Source of the DNA: Pararge aegeria
Lineage: Eukaryota > Arthropoda > Insecta > Lepidoptera > Nymphalidae
Assembly (NCBI RefSeq): GCF_905163445.1
Contig: NC_053191.1
Location: forward strand, 7,998,001-8,062,000
Direction: 5' to 3'
Length of the DNA stretch: 64,000 nt
A program made the position numbers and the translations under genes. Below the pieces are notes generated by a model, which worked only from the letters and a program-made list of their open reading frames with translations, had not been told where the DNA came from and searched no databases. Shown here piece after piece: positions 47,345-57,479 of the stretch; the stretch's first letter is position 1; every line of letters begins with the position of its first letter.

Positions 47345-47690
47345 GTTTTTTAATTGGTAATAGACCAGCGCTTGACCACAACCTCACCTGATGAAAAGTG
47401 CAGATGTGGTCTAAGACACACGCTTGCCAAGAAGTTGCCTATTCACTCTTATTTTAAAGATACCCAGGTTGTAAGAGATAGGAAACAAAGATCTCGAAAA
47501 GGCGCTACAAATTCCAGGCATGCGTATAAGGAAGGGAGACGATAGAGTTCTTGGGATATTGACAACGTACGGATGTAAATCCGCCCGGTGTCTTGCGGTG
47601 CGATGGTACAATGGTGAAGAGGAAACGAGATCGAACGGTTCCTGAGCACACTCGCAAACTTATGGCTGCGGTCGCAGATGAAAAGAGTAT
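47345..47690 (-). mobile_element. Decayed LINE 3' end next to a Lim1 exon
   Basis: On the minus strand, broken frames give YHRTARHRADLHPYVVNIPR and then YNLGIFKIRVNRQLLGKR, colinear with the intact reading frame at 56629-57066 (YHRTARHRKNLHRYVVEIPS; YNLGTFKSRVNRHLLGKR). Several frameshifts are present. The 3' UTR, TGACCACAACCTCACCTGAT on the + strand, ends in a TTTTTT run at about 47345. It lies about 150 bp upstream of the splice acceptor of the exon at 47838. Confidence 0.8.
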
Positions 47691-47837
47691 GCATACTTTA
47701 AGTGAAACAGTCATTTCCTGTTTCGTCTGCCCAGCATGGTTATTATTGCCTGGGAGAGGCCCAGGCAATTAGAGCTTTAGTCGAGTAGAGGACTGTTATC
47801 GGCTATTGATGATACTAACCATGCATTTTATTTACAG

Positions 47838-48096
47838 GTTTGGTTTCAAAACAAGCGGTCAAAAGAAAGGCGTTTAAAACAGCTAACTTCAATGGGCAGG
47901 GGCCCTTTCTTCGGCTCCTCCCGCAAGATGAGGGGGTTCCCCATGAACCTATCTCCGGGAGGGTTAGAGGAAGGGCCGCCGGGGTTTCCGTACTTCGCGA
48001 CAGCAGATGGAAAGTTCGAATTTGGTTATGGCCCGCCGTTTCACCATGACGCGCCGTTCTTCCACCCCCCACCGGCCATGCCGTTTAATCAGCCAG
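47838..48096 (+). CDS. Lim1: Lim1 LIM-homeobox gene, exon with homeodomain residues 47-60 and conserved C-terminal block
   Basis: A 259-bp exon (phase 0 start, phase 1 end), bounded by TTTTATTTACAG and GTTAGTAG. It opens VWFQNKRSKERRLKQ, the recognition helix with Trp48, Phe49, Gln50, Asn51 and Arg53; Gln50 is the usual LIM-homeodomain specificity residue. A block conserved in insect Lim1 follows: MRGFPMNLSPGG, then FPYF and KFEFGYG, then a His/Pro/Phe-rich stretch. This exon is much more GC-rich than its flanks. Open frames that start slightly earlier or in other frames here are not real. The final G joins GT of the exon at 49722 to make glycine. Confidence 0.97.
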
Positions 48097-49721
48097 GTTA
48101 GTAGAATTTTCAATAACAACACCTACCTACTAAGTAATTTTCCTAGCAGAATGTATTAAAATCGAAATAAGCACAACCAACTAGTAAATACTTAATTACA
48201 AGAAGACCTAACTCCTTTTTACTACCTCGTGATTTCATCCAGGTATATTCCTAGTTAAAACCTTTAAATCACTTCTTCACTCTTACTTAGATCAATTTTA
48301 TACAGGTGATTAAAATAATATCTCTTTAAAAATAAATAGTCTTCTTCATAAACTCATTGAGAACCCGGATTGGATTTAATATTACTCGGACCAAATTTTA
48401 TTTACAGTTAAAATATTTGCGATTTATATGTTACAAATAAGTATTCAGCTAGCGTCTATCGTACAGTAAAAAGTTCAACCGATGCAAGGTTTTTAGCTTA
48501 AAAGTTTCGGTAGAGCAAATTGTTTTGCTTGATGTTGCTTTTTGCTTGGATTTTAAAATGTCCAAGTCATTTGCTATACTTATAAATATTCTATTTATAA
48601 CTAAGGTGACACAAGTTTACCGGAATAAATTTGTTGTAATTTTGGTGCTTATTAGTTCATCCAACACAGCTGGTAACTTAAATAAATTAATCCTACTATG
48701 AAAACTCTATAACTACTTTACTTATTTGGCTTGGCGTATCCAACGACTCTTTTTTAATCTTTTAAAAATGGTATATCTAATTTTAGTACAGCGCCATCGC
48801 CAATACCTGTTTGCCAATGAGATAGCTTTTATAGCTTCTTCAATAACTTGAATGGTGTTCCATTCTTTATATTAGCAAACGAAGAAGCAGATAGTAAAGT
48901 TCTATTTTAAATACTGCCTGCAGGTAATTAATTCTATTGCAATTAATTGTTGAGTAAGATCTATTTGAAGAAATAATCCAAACGGTTTCAACTCAAAAAC
49001 CTCGCGTTTTTTATCAATATAGGAATAATACCGTAGAACTTTAAGATATCTTAATCCTCCACTTTATTCATTCAAATAGTTTTATAATATTTCATTTCCT
49101 GGTTTAAATAATATTAAAAAATTTTAAAAATTTTGTTTCTTGTTGATGTAGTTTTTATATCAGTCTGACGATGTTTGCCAACTTGGACAGGGACTAAGGT
49201 ATCTTGGAACCAGTGAAGCTGGAAACATTGTTTTATCAAAACTCTTTTCACATGACAAGACAGAGTTAGCGTCTTACCTGTAGTTAAATATCCAGTAACT
49301 CTTTTAAAAAGAAATAATCCGAAATGCTACAACTTAAAACACTCGCCTTTTTTCCAATCCTGTAACGCTCTCCGCACCAACAGCATTCTTAATTCTATTG
49401 GGGAGATGCCTGGCTGCCCAATAGTGAAACATTGGGTTGGGGTTCCATTGGTAGCATAATACTTGACAATGACCTCGTGTTATTCTATGTAATGGATGGC
49501 AATTGTTTTGGACTAGCACTAACAACCCTAACATAGATGCGTAAGGAAAAAATGTTAACAACCTCGTACTAAAGGTCTTATACTTCTGGACTTTATATGG
49601 TCTGAAATAAATGATAATTTATTTATTTAATAATCCCAAATTCTACGTTTTCCAAAAAAAATTGCTATAATTTCGTTAAAGAACATTGACAGGCTTTTAA
49701 CGGGAGTAGGTCGTTTCGCAG
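48097..49721 (+). other. Lim1: Lim1 last intron (1,625 bp)
   Basis: Runs from GTTAGTAG to TCGTTTCGCAG. AT-rich, with no second coding exon apparent. A segment around 49340-49640 ends CTGAAATAAATGATAATTTA and may be a worn LINE tail, but that is uncertain. Confidence 0.88.
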
Positions 49722-49864
49722 GTGGAATGGAGACGCTGCAAGGCGGCGAGTTTCAGGACCAGTTTCAACCTCACGACCACCTCGGGCTGCCGCGGCCATC
49801 TTCCCCCGAGTTCGCCTTTGGCGACGCCCCTCCGCCCCTCCATCCTGAGGGTTTGGTGTGGTAG
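49722..49864 (+). CDS. Lim1: Lim1 LIM-homeobox gene, last coding exon
   Basis: Begins after TCGTTTCGCAG, completes the split glycine codon, and encodes 46 further residues before TAG at 49862-49864. The sequence reads GMETLQGGEFQDQF, then HDHLGLPRPSSPEFAFGDAP, and ends HPEGLVW. A Val-Trp C-terminus is shared with vertebrate LHX1 and supports this as the true end. Pro-rich and GC-rich, probably a transactivation tail. With the other three exons, about 257 residues of the protein are visible, with both LIM domains missing. Confidence 0.95.
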
Positions 49865-50670
49865 CTGAAGCCGGAGCCGCGTGACTACCACGAATGATGC
49901 GGCTCGACTGGCTTTTAAGTGGACTAAGTGAAACATCTATTTTATAAAAAAGTGACGATAAATTACGGAAGTGTAATTTTCACGACTTTATTATTTGTTT
50001 TTTAGGGAGAAAACTATCATAGCATATTTGAATGCTATATTATGTCCTTTATTGTTGATTTTTAGAATATATTCGATATCTAGAATTACCAGTGTTTTTA
50101 AAATCGATCGTTTCGTATCATATTGTGAAAGGAACTGATCCGTTCGATTTAGAAAACACGTGATGATTTTGTACAATATAATAATATGTAATAGATTTTT
50201 ATACATTCTAGGTACCTAACTATACTTCTTACATATTATCGTCTTTAAGCCTTTTCGTTCACAACTCCTATAACAATCATTGTCTACAGATAACATAATT
50301 GTCGTTATTTTTAAATTAAAAGGATTTGGTGGTATTCAGATTATTGGGGTTAATTTTTCAAGTGAGTAAAATACTTATTCTGTTAATTTATAGCAATATA
50401 AATATAGAATGGACAAAGCGATAAGCATTGCAAAAACCTGCTTGTGACGTTATGTAAAAGGCTTACTATAATTATTCAATTTATTTATATAATCATGTAA
50501 AATACGATTTATCTCTATATATCTGAAATATTCCGATTTTCAAAGAGATAGGAATTTATTTTTGCCCTGATATTAGTGATTTCGCATAGGTACTTAGGTA
50601 CCCTACTGAATATTCTGTAACATAACTATTAACTTGTACTGCATAATAAATTGTGATCTAAATGTGTATA
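49865..50670 (+). other. Lim1: Probable Lim1 3' UTR
   Basis: AT-rich, repeat-free sequence after the stop codon. The first AATAAA downstream of the stop is at 50645, which gives a UTR of about 800 bp. Further AATAAA signals at 50731 and about 50951 would allow longer ends. Confidence 0.6.
50645..50650 (+). terminator. Candidate poly(A) signal of Lim1
   Basis: AATAAA followed within 10-45 bases by GT-rich sequence (TGTGATCTAAATGTGTATAG), the arrangement expected for cleavage and polyadenylation. Alternative signals lie downstream. Confidence 0.5.
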
Positions 50671-51570
50671 GTGTATAGAAATGTGATTATACTAATATTA
50701 TATTAATAATATCGGAATTTTATTAAGTTAAATAAAATTAATTTATTTACATTTAGTATTTGAAAAAAAGTAAGCGGATATTTTGGTTCCTATTTTAAGA
50801 TAGTAGTTAACTATTAGTTAACACATTTTTGTTTTATGTATATTTATTGGGTAAATTAATAGCTTACCTTTATGATTAAGTCAAAATAAATTAATTATTA
50901 TGCACGCATATAAATAAACTATCGGTGTAAATACATATATTTTAGTGTAAATAAAATTCAGTAAGTAGTACATTGCTGAGCAATTTTTTTTATTAATTGT
51001 CTATAATATATGTAATCGTTTTGTGTAGTAACACATACCTAGTTATATTTACTATGCACTTCGACATTCGTATTTTCAGCTTATATATGTATGTTATATA
51101 TTGATATAATGCAGATAACACTATCTTTTGTATTTCATAATAGTTAATCTTTTGTATTTAATCATTTTTTATTCGATTACGAGGCGATTTATCATTCGTC
51201 AAACAATCTATAACTGAGTAAATATTGACATTTTGACGTTCTTCTATTACGTAAACAATAGAATCTATATCTAAATCTGAATAAGAAATCTATCTAATTT
51301 ACTCCTGTTTTATTTGCGATTAAATAATCAAACTACAAAGTATTTAATTGACGTGGGTATTATAAAAGTAGAAAAAAACTATTTCGTACAAGATAGTGAT
51401 GTACTTATAATTCATAACAGGATATCTATGATGGGTTCATACATTTTTCGTCAATTGCCTATTGCCTTGAGGACGGTACACACCAGGAGTATTCCCATTG
51501 AAATATGTCTTTAGCAAGCATTCGTTGCGCGAGCATTTGTCTCGCACGAACATTTGCGAGAACAACAAGG

Positions 51571-52357
51571 CAGTACAAGATTTTTACGCTCGCTATCGAA
51601 GAGTCGCTTTCCCATATCAAACTCTATAACGTCAAAGAAAGTTGGGGCTAATGTCATTTGTTCCTATACATCTGATTTTGATTAAAGAAACATTCTGCCA
51701 AAAGTCCAAGCTGTAGAAAGTAGGCAAATAAGGACGCGTTTCAAAAATGGATAGGTATCAAAACGCACTATTACTTTGCACCGCAATATAATATTACAGT
51801 TATGTTGAAAATCCGAAAATCAACCTTATTTCATACTTTGTTTATTATTTTGTTTAATGAAATATGAACAAAATCTATTTTTCTCTGATATTGTAGTATT
51901 TCGATACTTGAAAACGAGCGAATAAATGTAACGTTAAATGTGTGTAGGTACTAAGGGTACAGAAGAGATTGGTGTAAGCAAAAACTAGCAAATTTGTGAT
52001 CACGAAAGAATGTTTTGCTCGCGCTCGCGCTCGCGCAACGAATACTCGCGAAACGAAGTTTGCAAATGCTCCTGTAGCCTTCGTAATATTTGCTCACTCG
52101 CAATCGAGGAGACGTTACCACATATAAAACTCTGTGCAGTCACAGTAAAATAGACCTAATGTCACTCGTTTTAGAGATGCAAATCCTGTAAATACTTTTT
52201 TTTGTTTTACAAACGCTCTATCAAAAGCCCGAGCTAAAGAATTGTAGGTAAATTTGAGCTTTAGCACAATGCAAATAGGCTCAATTTTACTTTCATCTTC
52301 AAGTATTTTATATACTTATAACGACTCTTCGATTGCGAGCGAGAAAATCCTATACTA
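51571..52357. repeat. Inverted-repeat structure with internal direct repeats
   Basis: CGCTCGCTATCGAAGAGTCG (51587-51606) is repeated inverted at 52322-52341 with one difference; weaker similarity extends the arms to about 36 bp. Inside, two diverged direct repeats (about 51500-51740 and 52010-52260) share GCGCGAGC/GCGCAACG-type CG-rich motifs, CATAT.AAACTCT and CTAATGTCA followed by an AAAAG.CC.AGCTR.AGAA segment. A GCTCGC triplication lies at about 52018-52037. This may be a decayed DNA transposon or satellite-like unit; I cannot assign a superfamily. Confidence 0.5.
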
Positions 52358-53089
52358 ACTGACTAACTGACTAACTGTAGCTGACTGGTTACGAAAGACC
52401 TAGACCGATGGCGTATTTCCGGGGCACGCAGGAATTAGCTTAACCAAGCAGCTAAAAATGTGTTAGTATTTTTTATAACAAACTTAATTGCTTTCGAAGA
52501 ACAAGCTTTTTTCATTTTGATGAAAATATACTAGGTACCTAACTACCAATACAGTTTTTTTACTGGTAGATAAAAATATTTTATATATCTTCCTAAGCAA
52601 AATTTAGGTAGTGACTGTAAAAATTGTAATATATATCTATATTCGCGAAATATTTTTCGAAAGCATTTCTGTAATTAAGTAAACATTGTATTATATTAGG
52701 AATATGTATTATATGTAGAATACATTTGTTTTTGATTCACGATTACGATAATTTGTATAAATATAGAAGAGGTTAACTTTGTTGTACATTATAATAGCGT
52801 GATGTTATAACGCCGTAACCTTCCTCATTATTTTTCTATTTTATGTTAGATAAACAGAAGCATCATAACTGAACTAGGTATGTGAAACATATAGTATGAA
52901 AGATCGATATTTTTTTGGCATTTTGTCAAATTCCGGTAAACATAAGAATCAATCTTAGAAATAATACTGATTTTCTAATATTATAGGTAAGTACAATAAA
53001 TTTTCTAGATGTTCTGACTGTTGAGAAAAAATCTAGCAAGATTTTTCTCCAAAGAAACACATTTTACTCAAAAGTCTCTGAACCGGCTA

Positions 53090-53168
53090 TTGTGTTGCGA
53101 TCCTAATGTCACAGCAAATATAGGTCTTCGAGGCCCCTATTCGCTATGACATTTAGATCGCAACACAA
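53090..53168. repeat. 79-nt imperfect hairpin, pre-miRNA-like size
   Basis: Arms of 35 nt (53090-53124 and 53134-53168) around a 9-nt loop. On the + strand 29 of 35 positions are Watson-Crick pairs; the outer 13 pairs, TTGTGTTGCGATC, are perfect. Four of the six mismatches are C/A or A/C, which become G-U wobbles on the minus strand, giving 33 of 35 pairs there. It could be a small-RNA hairpin, a MITE remnant or a mutational palindrome. Confidence 0.6.
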
Positions 53169-54516
53169 GCAATATTGGTGTAATAACCTAAGCCAATAAC
53201 ATCAAAGTTGCAGTTATTTTATGGCGAGAAGATAAAACTTGCGTCAATGTCTTGTGTAGTTAAGTGAACGAACCAAATTCTTTAGCTACACATGTTTAAC
53301 GGTTATAGGCCGTAGAAAGAATTACAGGGCCCTAATACGCTTTAATAAACTAATCTTCACACAGTTTTATGCAAAATTTCTGACGTAAGTATAAATTTAG
53401 TTTTTGCATGAAGAAAGGTAGTTTGTACTAATGTCAAAAAATGTCATTTCGAGAACAGCTGTTATGATTTAGCGAGGAGCCATGGGATCTTAACTTTGTA
53501 GGTAGAGTAGCGCATTTTATTCTGTCGATTTAGGTACCTATAGCGTTAGTTGTACTGAATTGAATCAGTCTTGGTAGAGGTACAGTTTCAGACATTTATT
53601 TAGTTATATCCTCAGTATACTTACAGCTTGCCAAAGCCAAAGCAGCGAAAATTACGCAAAGCTTAGTATAGATTAGCACGCTCGCAATAATCGAGTGTCT
53701 AACTAGCATTGAACTACTGTAACTGTTGATCTTTCAAATAGGTTTAAAAAATTCAATTTTAGCCTATTGTCACAGAGTATCGCTAGTCGAAACCTATCTT
53801 CGATTAGGAACGTACAATTCTTAAACCAAGGGTAAATAATTTTGAAAATCACGCTTTTCTTAAAAAATTAGGGCAGGGAATTAGTTGTAATTTTTTTGTT
53901 TAGTAAAAGTTTTACTCAAATGTCCTGTAATCGTGAATCAAGAGACAATGTACATAAGGGTAAACAGGATCACTAATTAAGTATGTACTCTACTATAAGT
54001 GTCAATATTCGGTACATACTTGTCGTCTATCTGTATTTAGTAAATGAAATAAAAATATAATGGAATTGTCTATAAGAATAAAATCTATTCGATAAATTAA
54101 GATTACGTTTTATTTTATCTGTGTTTTTTCCCGTTTGGTGCTAAAAGAAGATTTAAGATTTGATTCTACCTTGGAACGGTCTGACAGTTTAGTAAACCCC
54201 ATATCCCTAATATATACCTACCTTATTTAACCGAGACGTCGACTCGTTACTTTTGGTAGCGTGGAAACTGGCTGTTACGGAAGCCCTCTCAAGCCTCCAA
54301 TGTACCCACCACCCGGACCTTAGCCCACAAATTCCCTTCATAATTTTCCTTTATTCCCCTATTGATGTGCAGACATAGGCCCCCTCTTTAAACGAAGATA
54401 AAATTATAGCATTGACCGATCAAAATGCTGCTACAAATTAGTGACATCTGCATATCACCAGAGAAAAGTAAAGAAATCCTTCAGGGAGTTTAGTCTTTTA
54501 ACATGATGCCGAAGGT

Positions 54517-54690
54517 ATCAATGAATGAATGAATACACTTTTATTGTACACCAAAGAAAAAAGTAGTTACAGAGATATAAATACAGAGCAAGAGAGTACA
54601 ATTTGGTGGCCTTATCGCTACATAGGGTTTTCTTCGAGGTAACCAAAGGCGTGAAAGGTAAAAACATAGAAAAGAGGTAGGTGGTGCAAT
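54517..54690 (-). mobile_element. LINE 3' UTR fragment
   Basis: On + it reads AATGAATGAATGAATACACT then TTTATTGTACACCAAAGAAA and GGTGGCCTTATCGCTACATA, the 3' end of a non-LTR element in minus orientation with an ATTC tetranucleotide tail. No RT coding part is present. Confidence 0.6.
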
Positions 54691-54848
54691 CAATAAGATT
54701 TAAAAATTATACAAATATATAAAAAAAATATATTACTATAATAAATACAAAGAAGATATAAACATATATAACAAGATATAACATGAAATAAAAAAAGGTA
54801 ATATAAGATTTATCTTTGCATAACTTTAATCAATAAAATTTATTTTCA

Positions 54849-55042
54849 ATCAATTACCAGATCCACTGTCAGGCACGGGTCTCTTGTCATGGGCTTATTG
54901 GGCCGTATTATATGCAGGTCAGTGTGGATTGGTAGACTTCACACCTTTCTGCAGGTATACAGGTTTCCTCACGTTTTCCTTCACCATTGAATAGCTAAGA
55001 GGTAGGTATGTGCCGGGGATGCCGTTCGATCCCCGGCACATA
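54849..55042 (-). mobile_element. SINE family C copy 6 (partial)
   Basis: On +: CAATTACCAGATCCACTGTC, AGGCACGGGTCTCTTGTCAT, GACTTCACACCTTTCTGCAG, ACAGGTTTCCTCACGTTTTC and CTTCACCATTGAATAGCTAA. Beyond this a GGGGATGCCGTTCGATCCCC segment carries an inverted GTGCCGGGGAT/ATCCCCGGCAC pair (about 55010-55040), and the tRNA head is rearranged. Confidence 0.75.
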
Positions 55043-55061
55043 TCATCGCATATAATAATGA

Positions 55062-55335
55062 ACACGTTTCATAAGTCGTGGTTACTACGCATTTGATGAA
55101 TTTCTTGAATTTCTTAATGGCAAAGTTACTTAAAAGCAGGTCGCTCCGCTAGGTGAAAATCTACGCTCTGAGTATTCTTAAATAGATTTAAAAAATGCAG
55201 ATTGTTACACCGCGGAAAAGTGCAAATGCTGAATTTCTTACGGGCACTTTTTCGGTTGAATCTGCCTTCCGATTCGATGGTAGAGTCGCTTAAAACAAAC
55301 ATACTTGAAGTTCTGTAATAAGCGCATATAAAGCA
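55062..55335 (+). mobile_element. LINE 3' fragment (family of 245-1481)
   Basis: It begins with the last RT codons (TRFISRGYYAFDEFLEFLNG), clearly homologous to RGYYSFDEFLN at the end of the 245-1481 frame. The 3' UTR follows, with GCTGAATTTCTTACGGGCAC, GAATCTGCCTTCCGATTCGA and TACTTGAAGTTCTGTAATA. Confidence 0.8.
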
Positions 55336-55369
55336 GAAAAACCTTGTCATTTGGAAACTTAACAATTGT

Positions 55370-55515
55370 ATAGTAATCTCACTGTAACAAATGTGTATAA
55401 CATGTTGTTTAAACTTATTGGTAGGTACAAAATTACCTTGAGAATCACATTATATAATAAAATAGTATACTCAATCCCATAAAGGACTCCTGTACCTTTC
55501 GCAAACGATATATTT
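55370..55515 (-). mobile_element. LINE RT fragment (same family, opposite orientation)
   Basis: On + it matches 500-650 of the first LINE copy: AATGTGTATAACATGTTGTT, TAAACTTATTGGTAGGTACA, GTATACTCAATCCCATAAAG and CTCCTGTACCTTTCGCAAAC. It lies tail-to-head against the + strand fragment at 55062-55335, forming a rearranged or twin-primed pair. Confidence 0.75.
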
Positions 55516-55589
55516 TTTATAGTCATAATTGATGGACCATGCAGATGGCTCACCCGGTGGTGGAAAACCAAGAGCAATAGGTACTTTAG

Positions 55590-55828
55590 ACAGCCGATTG
55601 GCGCAGTTTGCAGCAACCCTGCTTTCTGAGCCCAGGGCCGTGGGTTCGATTCCCACAACTGGAAAATGTTTGTGTGATGAATGTTTGTCAGTGTCTGGGT
55701 GTTTATATGTATGTATATTCTAAGTATTTATGTATTCATAAAAATATTCATCAGTCGTCTTAGTACCCATAACACAAGCTACGCTTACTTTGGGGCTAGA
55801 TGGCGGTGTGTGTATTGTCGTAGTATAT

Positions 55829-55867
<39 letters not shown>

Positions 55868-55868
55868 C
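55590..55868 (+). mobile_element. SINE family A copy 5
   Basis: Full length: CAGCCGATTGGCGCAG (A box), GGTTCGATTCCC (B box), body through ACACAAGCTACGCTTACTTT, and an uninterrupted TTTA microsatellite tail of about 10 units. The long homogeneous tail suggests a recent insertion. Confidence 0.9.
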
Positions 55869-56550
55869 TTCGCAGAGCATGCAGGGAACAAGTCTTTCAA
55901 AGTCCTTGTGTCCATCAGCCTGAGGTTTTAAGCCTTATGTGCCTGTGATATAACCAGTGGCCTGCATAGCATATATGCAAATAAGCAGTGCATACCCTAC
56001 CCTCAGGGTCTTAAAGAGCCTTCAGATAGGATGATTAAAGTTTTGTAATTAAAAAAACACTAAGTAAAAAATATACTTTTATTTCGAAAACTATGCGCGA
56101 GGCGCATAGCGTACAAAATAAAATCTTCTCATGTCTCATGATTGCAGGGTAAATCAATTATTATGAATCACTCGACATATGACGCCCTCTACTGTTGCAT
56201 AGAAATATCAAATAAAATAAGCACGCCCAAAAAAGAATCGTTCTGCTAGATGTGTGCGTGCAAGTTAGTAGTGTGTCGTGTAATGTTATAATCGTGCGCT
56301 TGTACTTACAAGATTAGCATCGGTCTTGTGTGAACAGTTCCATTCGTAAATACTTTAAGTATGGGTGTCTATACGCACTGCTTACGGAAGTGGATAATCA
56401 ATTACGTGTTTGATTTTTCATGAATAAAATGATTTCCTTGGTTTGTTATTGTTGAAAACGGTCATTATTCTTTTTTTAGAATTAAAAACATTATTCACAA
56501 ATGTAAATTGCTTTTAAGAAAATTAAGGAACTAATATTATCGAATTAGTC

Positions 56551-57130
56551 TTTTTTTTTTTTTTTTTTTTAAAGTATATAGACAAGTGCTTGACTGCAAT
56601 CACACCTGATGGTAAATGATGATGCAGCCTAAGATGAAGCGCGCTTGCCTAGAAGATGCCTATTCACTCTTGATTTGAAGGTACCCAGATTATAGGTATC
56701 AGGGAAGACGGAAGATGGGAGGGCATTCCAGGCCTTTGCGGTGCGGATCAGAAAGGAAGAAGCAAAACGCTTCGTACGTGTTGATGGTATTTCAACCACG
56801 TAACGGTGCAGATTCTTTCGGTGCCTCGCAGTTCGATGGTAGAAAGGAGATGGTTTGACCAAATCGAATAGCTCCTGAGCACACTCTCCGAAATGTATCT
56901 TGTAGAAAACAGCCAGACAAGCAACCTTGCGCCGGTGTTCAAGGCTTTGAAGTCTACTGACTACAAGGTCGTTGCCAATGAGTCTCCTAGCACGACGATC
57001 CACCGAATCCAAAGCATCGAGCTGGTACTTGGCAGAGCCATCCCATAAATGGCTGCAGTACTCCATGCACGACCGAACCTGAGCTTGGTACAGGGTTAGA
57101 AGCTGTTCTGGCGTGAGTCTTTCGTTTTGA
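56551..57130 (-). mobile_element. LINE insertion inside the hAT element
   Basis: On the minus strand an open frame runs from about 57124 to 56629. It encodes the RT C-terminal region: LTPEQLLTLYQAQVRS, MEYCSHLWDGSAKYQLDALD, RRARRLIGN, YHRTARHRKNLHRY and SSVFPDTYNLGTFKSRVNRH. It is followed by a 3' UTR of about 60 bp and a poly(A) tail (20 T at 56551-56570). The reading frame is intact over 160 codons but lacks the catalytic domain through 5' truncation. It is younger than the hAT insertion it interrupts. The clade is unresolved by eye. Confidence 0.88.
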
Positions 57131-57479
57131 AAATAATCTATGAAACCAAACGCTGTCTAAATTTTGAAAAATGAATAATTTAGGTTTTCCAGGAATCATT
57201 GGAAAGTGAGAGAGTTAACAATAAATATAGTTTCTATTTATTGTTTACATATCAAAATAAAATAGCGTTCGTACCCATACTTACAAAAAAATTAAAGATT
57301 ATTTTGACTAATTTCGATTGCAATATTATCATTAGCATATTCAATCGCCATTATTGTTTACCTTCGAACAATGCTGTACGGCGTTGGTGATAAATAAACG
57401 GTTCAAGTGCATAAATTCAGTATCTCATAAAAGTTTGAGTAGTGATAGTTTAATGTGTTAAGGTTAATTTATAGTTTAT

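Larger units (their letters stand above)
20828..47837 (+). other. Lim1: Lim1 27.0-kb intron splitting the homeodomain
   Basis: It starts GTAAGTG and ends TTTTATTTACAG, separating homeodomain residues 46 and 47, a known ancient position in many homeobox genes. 20.8-25.1, 28.3-30.1, 34.3-37.5 and 38.3-42.7 kb are nearly free of recognisable transposons and contain scattered CG-rich, non-coding blocks that may be enhancers. Repeats inside it are listed separately. No independent gene is evident; all open frames here are short and most fall in repeats. Confidence 0.93.
50700..54510. other. TE-poor 3' flank without recognised genes
   Basis: AT-rich sequence with no credible coding frame and no SINE or LINE. 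Apart from the inverted-repeat structure at 51571-52357 and the hairpin at 53090-53168, I see nothing specific. Confidence 0.6.

Noticed and set aside
47354..47768. Several overlapping frames on both strands just upstream of the homeodomain exon
   Set aside because: They are shadows of a frameshifted LINE remnant, shown by colinearity with the intact copy at 56629-57066.
49334..49561. A 75-codon minus-strand frame inside the last Lim1 intron, with a faint RT C-terminus flavour (HLPNRIKNAVGAES)
   Set aside because: The similarity is too weak, and the nearby AATAAA-type tail points to the opposite strand. Left unannotated.
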